Assembly (NCBI GenBank): GCA_038503065.1
Contig: JBCAMK010000001.1
Location: 3,286,001-3,350,000, forward strand
Origin: Paragyromitra xinjiangensis
Taxonomy: Eukaryota; Ascomycota; Pezizomycetes; Pezizales; Discinaceae
DNA: 64,000 nucleotides
Direction of reading: 5' to 3'
Shown in pieces: positions 58,664 to 64,000 of the stretch (positions are counted from its first letter, which is position 1; every line of letters starts with the position of its first letter). The notes beneath the pieces were generated by a model. That model searched no databases, had not been told where the DNA came from, and saw only the letters and a list, made by a program, of their open reading frames with translations. The position numbers and the translations under genes were made by a program.

Positions 58664-60478
58664 ATGGCGACTCCCAAGAAAACAGCAGAATCGAGCAAAG
58701 CAAACACTTCGTGGAAAGCAGTCAATAAGCCAAACACCAAGCTTAGGGTTCCTAATACTCCACCACGAACTTCACCACCCCCCAACGAGTCGCAGGCGAC
58801 TCCCAATATTTCGAATAATCCATACAGCCTTACCCCCTCCTCCACCCAGGGCCGCTCACCGGGACTACCCCGCAAAAGCCACTCTATCCCACCATCAGAC
58901 TCTTCGCCAGTATCTTCACGGGGCTCTTCGCCACAACTTCCTTCAACAGCCTCTACTCCTAAGTCGCCGACCTCCAGCAAGCCGACAGAAGCCCGCAAAC
59001 ACATGGCTCCGCGTGCTAAGGCTGGCGCAGCAGCTCCAGCTGCCCATGCTAGAGCTACTGAAATGACAGCTACCGAGTTCAAAGCGGTTTTAGGCTTTGA
59101 TGCAAGCAACAATCAAGCTTATATGATCGTTCGGGACGATATCAACGCTTTTTGCCTTCAGAACGGTATTACTGGCGTTGATACCCCCGGTAGAGAAGCT
59201 TGGGCGACCTGTGGGGGGCGGGCAATAAACCACAAGTACCTCTCTCGCTTCCGTCAGGCCTGGAACGGTGTTGGGCCTGCGGAAAATACTGCCATTGTGC
59301 AGAAAGCCGTCAAAAATCTTTGCATCGACTCCATCAAGAAGAAGAATGCTGCTAGAGCACTAGCAGATCGGCAAATGGCAGACAATGGCGACAACGATGG
59401 AGTTGCCGCCGGCCCCGCTGCAGTCGGCGCTGCTCCTGCCCCCCAGACGGTATCTATTGTTGTTCGTATCGTTGACCCTGATGACATTGGCGGCCATAGA
59501 AACAATCGGGATATCCCCCGTGATGGATCGGGATATGCTTGGACCAATGGAACGTATTGCTACCGTAAGTTGACGACCTTCACGCGGCTGGTGCACCTTC
59601 ACGATATCCTCGCATACGGCATGAAGCATGCGCCTGATCGCCATCCCCGCTCAGTATGGGGTGCCCTTGTTCCAATCCCTCCGGATGGGGAATTGGCACC
59701 TGAGCAGGAGTCTCTTCTGACAGAAGATAATGAGGTGATGGCCTGGCTGGAGGCGTCGACTGATGCTCGCCCAGTGTGCACTATAGTCCTCCATCGTCGA
59801 GCGACTGATGGTGCGGCAACCCCTCCCCAGACTCCGCCGCCCCCAGGCGAGCCGACACATCTTAGCAAGCGTTACTTTGCTGCTTTGGAGGAAGATTACC
59901 CCGAGGAGTCGTCGGATGATGAGCGTCCATTGAGGAAGAAGTTCAAGCCTCTTCCCCGGACAGATAAGGGCTTTCAGACGCGTGAGAGAAAGATACGGCA
60001 CCGAATTAGCCGTCAGCAGGCCATGCTAGCAGCGGTGAAAGTTAGGCACCAAGGGATCACTCCTGATGCTATGTTTTCGGACGAAGAAGGTTTTGTTGAG
60101 GAGTACATGTCGGCCTCTGGTAGGGCAGCAGCCAGAGCACAGGCAGCGGATCCTAAACCTACCAAAGCTGTCAAAGTCGTCAAAGCCGTGAAAGCCGTGA
60201 AAGCCAAAGCCGCCAAAGTCGCCAAAGTCACCAAAGTCGCCAAAGCCACCAAAGCTAAAGCTACAAAAGCTGCTCCGAAGAAGGTCGCAGTGGACGTTGA
60301 AGAGGCCGGAAATGACGACTACGAGGATGACGGCGGCGGCAACAACCTTGAAGACGATGCCGAAGGCGATGGCTACGACGACACTATTATAGTCATTCCT
60401 CCGGAGATTCTTGAAGGGGTGCAGTTGGATGAGGATTCGGAGGATTTGGATGCAGTGGAGGTGGTGGTGGCCCAGTAA
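58664..60478 (+). CDS. transposon accessory nuclear-type protein, unknown family
   Basis: A single-exon gene of 604 residues from ATG 58664, whose context GCGCCATGGCG is much better than that of the in-frame ATG 12 codons upstream. I do not recognise the family. Residues 1-125 are Ser/Pro-rich and disordered. About 135-230 is a compact, probably helical domain (TEFKAVLGFDASNNQAYMIV, GRAINHKYLSRFRQAWNGVG). About 270-400 is a second folded region (VSIVVRIVDPDDIGGHRNN, LVHLHDILAYGMKH, VCTIVLHRR). Then come a basic helix (TRERKIRHRISRQQAMLA), a histone-H1-like KAVKAKAAKVAKVTKV tail (about 498-541) and an acidic end. It is divergent from the transposase and enclosed by the same hairpin repeats, so it is probably carried by the element, perhaps as a DNA-binding helper. 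Confidence 0.65.
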   Translation: MATPKKTAESSKANTSWKAVNKPNTKLRVPNTPPRTSPPPNESQATPNISNNPYSLTPSSTQGRSPGLPRKSHSIPPSDSSPVSSRGSSPQLPSTASTPKSPTSSKPTEARKHMAPRAKAGAAAPAAHARATEMTATEFKAVLGFDASNNQAYMIVRDDINAFCLQNGITGVDTPGREAWATCGGRAINHKYLSRFRQAWNGVGPAENTAIVQKAVKNLCIDSIKKKNAARALADRQMADNGDNDGVAAGPAAVGAAPAPQTVSIVVRIVDPDDIGGHRNNRDIPRDGSGYAWTNGTYCYRKLTTFTRLVHLHDILAYGMKHAPDRHPRSVWGALVPIPPDGELAPEQESLLTEDNEVMAWLEASTDARPVCTIVLHRRATDGAATPPQTPPPPGEPTHLSKRYFAALEEDYPEESSDDERPLRKKFKPLPRTDKGFQTRERKIRHRISRQQAMLAAVKVRHQGITPDAMFSDEEGFVEEYMSASGRAAARAQAADPKPTKAVKVVKAVKAVKAKAAKVAKVTKVAKATKAKATKAAPKKVAVDVEEAGNDDYEDDGGGNNLEDDAEGDGYDDTIIVIPPEILEGVQLDEDSEDLDAVEVVVAQ

Positions 60479-60559
60479 GTATCGCTGCCGGCTCCACTGA
60501 GGTCGCCAACCGTACGATAGAGTTTTTTTTTTTTTTATTCTAGATAGGGGTATGGTATT

Positions 60560-61032
60560 GTATTTTTTAGAGGATAGGTGTCGGCTTGCTGGAAGCTGGC
60601 GGGGTTTTCTTTATTTTTTCTTTTTTGGGCTTTCTTATGTGACTTGGGTTTGGGTATATCGGTGGATGCAGGATTTCTATTACTCGTCGGTAAGCTATCC
60701 CCTCCTCTGCTGACGAAGCCAGTGATTAATTACTATTCGGGGTGGGATCAGGCAAAGCGTTTACCGGCCTCTGGAAGGCCGGATTGTACTCCTTACTATT
60801 TTGCTCATTATTAGCGTTATTACTACTACTACTACACTACTACTATTATTTTTCGACTTTGGGCTTGGGTATATCGGTGGATGCAGGATTTCTATTACTC
60901 GTCGGTAAGCTATTCCCTCCTCTGCTGACGAAGCCAGTGATTAATTACTATTCGGGGTGGGATCAGGCAAAGCGTTTACCGGCCTCTGGAAGGCCGGATT
61001 GTACTCTTTACTATTCTCCTTATTATTAGCGT

Positions 61033-61079
<47 letters not shown>

Positions 61080-61830
61080 TTATTTGACTTTGGGCTGGGG
61101 TATATCGGTGGATGCAGGATTTCTATTACTCGTCGGTAAGCTATCACCTCCTTTGCTGACGAAGCCAGTGATTAATTGCTATTCGAGGTGGGATCAAGCA
61201 AGGCGTTTACCAGCCTCTGGGAGGCCGGATTGTACCTATTCCTATCCTCTTTATTATTATTATCACTGCGGTTATCATTATTCTCCTTTGGTTGGGCTGT
61301 ATGCCAAATATCTATTACTTACCAGTAAGCCACTATTCCCTCCACTATTCCCTCCTCTTGACGTACGCGTAGCGATTAGTAGCTGAATATGGGTTGAGAA
61401 TAGCGTATGCCGGCCTATGAGAGGTCGGCTTGTATCATTATACTTATTCTCGTCCATATGGGGTGTTTTCTGCTTTCCTATCCTTTATCATCAATAATTG
61501 ACTCTAGTCGCGTATCAAGTATGGTGTACGCCGACCCCATAGAAGTCGGCATGTATTATTATTATTATTAATATTATTATTAATATTATTATGACCCTGA
61601 TTTTGTATCTCTATTTGCTGGGCGCAGGATATCTATTATTCGCTGGTAAGCCATTCTCTTTGGTTCCTGAATTTGTTGAGATTGATAGCTGACTTCGGTG
61701 TGGATCAAGAGTTCTGCGCGCCGGCCTCCTAGAGGCTGGCACAGACCTACTCTCGTCCAATTCCGGAGATTCGCCGCTACGGAAGCTATCAATCGTGTAT
61801 ATCATCCAAGCGTTCCGGCAGTCAAAGCGC
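60560..61830. repeat. degenerate tandem array of about 200-base units with hairpins
   Basis: Units start near 60641, 60855 and 61085 (consensus GGTATATCGGTGGATGCAGG, then CGTCGGTAAGCTAT and GACGAAGCCAGTGATTAATT), with more diverged units after 61290 and at 61593. Each holds a hairpin: 60764-60782 and 60979-60997 (CCGGCCTCTGGAAGGCCGG), 61210-61228, 61409-61429, 61530-61550 and 61720-61740. Each is followed by a TTATTACTACTAC-type microsatellite of variable length. An older piece (GGCTTGCTGGAAGCTGGC) lies near 60583. Confidence 0.85.
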
Positions 61831-61982
61831 GCTTGTAGCCCTTTAGGTTAACCGTGCCGTGTTAACACACTTGTTTACTTAGCTCTTCCAGCAGCTCCAG
61901 CTCCCAGCAGCTCCTCTCCGGCCTCCCACAGTCCGGCCCTCTTCACTCGTAAATCCTCCTTTCCCCATCACATCCAACAAAA

Positions 61983-62501
61983 ATGGCAAGAAATAATAGT
62001 ATCAACAGCCGAAGCAATGTTTCTAAAACTAAGCAAACTACAGGAATCATCCGTCCTCCGCCTCAACGCCGAGCCACTCTCCGGCAAACATATGCCACAG
62101 AGGTAGAGAATCACGTAGAAGTGGAGCAAGAGCAGGGGCAGGAGGAGGAGTATGAGGACGAGGACGAGGGGGAGGAGCATGAGGAGGACGAAGAGGACGA
62201 GGACCGGTGCGATTCCGGGGCTGACGAGGAATTGCCGGACCATCCAGGGTCGGCAGCCTCCTCTCAGAAGCTGCAGCATCAAAAAGTAACTGCAAAACAC
62301 AGAGAAATGCATCAGCAAGACCGAAATTTCGCCCTGATACTTCGCTGCTGCGTCAGGACACACTATTTTCGTCATGTGAATCTGGAGCGTCCTGAGTGCC
62401 TGCAGCGTTCTGACGGATGCTCTGGGAGCCAGCTGCGCCCTGTTTATCAGAGGCTTATTTGCTTGCGTCAGGTTCTCCATATGCTGCAACGCAGGCTCTG
62501 A
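61983..62501 (+). CDS. hypothetical acidic protein or fragment
   Basis: A frame of 172 residues, start MARNNSINSRSNVSKTKQTT. The first 45 residues are basic and polar; then a long Glu/Asp run (EQGQEEEYEDEDEGEEHEED) occurs; the last 70 residues look non-coding. The start has a CT-rich upstream region similar to that of the accessory gene at 58664. It may be the 5' end of another element gene interrupted by the second transposon copy. No family recognised. Confidence 0.3.
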   Translation: MARNNSINSRSNVSKTKQTTGIIRPPPQRRATLRQTYATEVENHVEVEQEQGQEEEYEDEDEGEEHEEDEEDEDRCDSGADEELPDHPGSAASSQKLQHQKVTAKHREMHQQDRNFALILRCCVRTHYFRHVNLERPECLQRSDGCSGSQLRPVYQRLICLRQVLHMLQRRL

Positions 62502-62677
62502 AGTCACTGAGATTGACGCGGGTAATCATGGTATATCGGAGACTTGATGGCTATTGGATCATTCTTTCTTGCTCTGGAGATCATCGCGAAGGCTTCTGAC
62601 GCTTTCTATCAAACATGCTTTATTAATCAAGCTAGCTCTTACTCCTAGTATAGCTCGTTCCATGTTCTAAGATCTAT

Positions 62678-64000
62678 TCATGTATTTACAAGCCAATCAT
62701 TTTGCCCTAGCGGCATCAAATGTGCCATTCCTAATACACTCCTGATATCCACCACCCACAGCTTCCTTGGAGAGCGCTTAGAGGCTTTGAGAAGGCCATG
62801 GGAGCTATCTACTGATCCCCTATTGGCTGCCTCTAAAACCTCCACTAGGCACAACCTGTGCCAATGGCTGCTTATGGGATTGCGAAGCTTAAATAATGCC
62901 TGAAGTCTAGCTGGCAGGCGCCCCCGGAATGCCCCCCAATTCTCCTCCGACCCTGCTTGTATCCAGACCCAGTCATTTCGTGGCGCTCTATTCCTAAACT
63001 TCCTCCGCCCTGTGCAGCGAAGGTTATGGACCTCGTATAGATCAGTTTCTTGAAAAGTCGGGATGGGAACTTGCAAACATTCAAATCGTTCTGCCGGATA
63101 GTGGAGAAGGTTTTGTGGGTCTTCGCCAAAGCCCTCAGAGCCTTCTACATCCTTTGCCCACTCCAGGATACTTTTTCCAAGGTTGTATCGGTCCAGTTCG
63201 AGTGCCTCAGCGACATCTGCGTGGAAGCAACAGTCGTGATCCTGGTTTTTAAGGTTGCGCCGCGGCAGGCTTTCCGGATGTAATGCCTTGATATTCGGTG
63301 CCCGTTCTTTGCCTATACCAAACAACTGTTGCAAAGTCTTTGCAGAGCCAAGAGAGCTCTCGGCATAACTCTCAGAGCTTTCTACAATTGCTTTCAGGTT
63401 TAGCAATCGCATCTCGAAGGCTTGACGACGGGCATATATATCGAGGATCTGGAGCGTGGCATCAACTTTGTTGGATGCCTTATAGCTATCTTTGATTTGC
63501 TCTTTGTGTGCAAGCTCGCTAATATCAGTAGAGAACATGGGTATGTTACCAAATCATTCCACATGCTGGCAGAAGTGCGTGAGGAGTTGCATCTTGATAA
63601 AGTTGAAATGAGAGGCTTGACGGATTTCCTGAAGCTCCTCAAGGCTGCGGTCAAGGCTCCCTGAGCCATCCTGGGTCTTCCTCCGCTTGTTGCCTTGGGC
63701 TGTGTTGGTTGCAGCCGACGCGGAGGTGGAAGGAGCCTGCAGAGCATCCATTAGTGCCTTTGTTCGTTCCTTTGCTGCTTTCTTCGTCTTCTTTTATGCT
63801 CGGAATTCCAGAAACACATCTTTATGCTCGTGGAAATCCTCCAAATACCCCTTCATATATCCCAACGTTTCCGAGGTGTGGGTGTTGTATTGCGCCATAA
63901 GGTGAAAGTCCACAAATGAGCGAACACATATCAGCGCCTTCTTGAAGATATCTTTGTACTTTTTCAGGGGATCCCTGAGAGCTATGGCGAAGGCTCCCAG
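62678..64000 (-). pseudogene. second Plavaka-type transposase copy, decayed, runs off the right edge
   Basis: A paralog of the transposase at 55223-58090, in the same orientation. The frame reads LMAQYNTHTSETLGYMKGYL..., then TAA at 63794-63796, KKTKKAAKERTKALMDAL, then TGA at 63554-63556 (where the first copy has Arg, in HVRRFGNIP versus HVE*FGNIP), and onward MFSTDISELAHKEQIKDSYK to the true end GMAHLMPLGQNDWLVNT at 62678. Both stops are in the one continuous frame, with no frameshift between them. The N-terminal half lies outside the window. Divergence from the first copy is large, so this is a different subfamily, not a recent duplicate. Confidence 0.75.

Noticed and set aside
58564..59112. 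Long minus-strand frame opposite the accessory gene
   Set aside because: It is the antisense of the Ser/Pro-rich start of the plus-strand gene and shows no domain; composition explains the open frame.
61968..62507. Minus-strand frame with Leu/Val-rich stretch (LLLLPLLLLHF)
   Set aside because: The hydrophobic run is the complement of the GAG/GAC acidic repeat on the plus strand, so it is a shadow.
1..64000. CRISPR array, rRNA operon or bacterial operon signals
   Set aside because: None present; spliceosomal introns and gene content are fungal.

Overview
This window is nuclear DNA of a filamentous ascomycete. The genes are eukaryotic housekeeping genes cut by many short introns (about 45-270 bases, GT...AG, with CTRAC-like branch sites), the intergenic spaces are moderate, and the right third is full of transposons. 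The intron richness (13 exons in CRM1, 9 in a mitochondrial carrier and in PHO81) and the abundance of DNA transposons would fit a Pezizomycete such as a truffle relative. That placement is inference; no rRNA or mitochondrial marker is present to confirm it.

Bases 1-49,000 are host genes. In order: end of a GPI-anchored Cys/Ser-rich wall protein (+), SLC25 mitochondrial carrier (+), cytosolic aspartyl-tRNA synthetase (-), CUE-domain protein (-), mitochondrial ribosomal protein uL3m (+), exportin-1/CRM1 (-), two STP-rich single-pass membrane proteins (+) with an unrecognised multi-span protein between them (+), the SPX-ankyrin phosphate regulator PHO81/NUC-2 (+), COA1 (-), kinetochore SPC25 (-), SWC4 (+), DOT5-like peroxiredoxin (-), UPS2/PRELI (+), a SUR7/claudin-like protein (-), a GPI-type PLC-like phosphodiesterase (+), an orphan coiled-coil protein (-) and the lipin phosphatase catalytic subunit NEM1 (+). 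The genes do not form a pathway cluster. Three small TA-flanked, CAGT-ended MITEs sit between or inside them, one within an intron.

Bases 49,500-64,000 are accessory. They hold two fragments of LINE-type RNase H, a gag-only retroelement whose two LTR-like arms face each other in opposite orientation, and an almost complete Plavaka-type (KDZ-like) DNA transposon. The transposon has a spliced zinc-finger transposase (-) transcribed divergently from a 604-residue accessory nuclear-type protein (+). This pair is bounded by a subterminal array of about 200-base repeats, each carrying a hairpin whose stem is partly kept by compensating changes. A decayed second transposase copy runs off the right edge. 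This two-gene element with its hairpin array is the best candidate for an undescribed system.

Nearly all genes here had to be assembled from several exons. Intron borders were chosen by reading frame, splice consensus and family conservation; exon lengths were checked to sum to whole codons.
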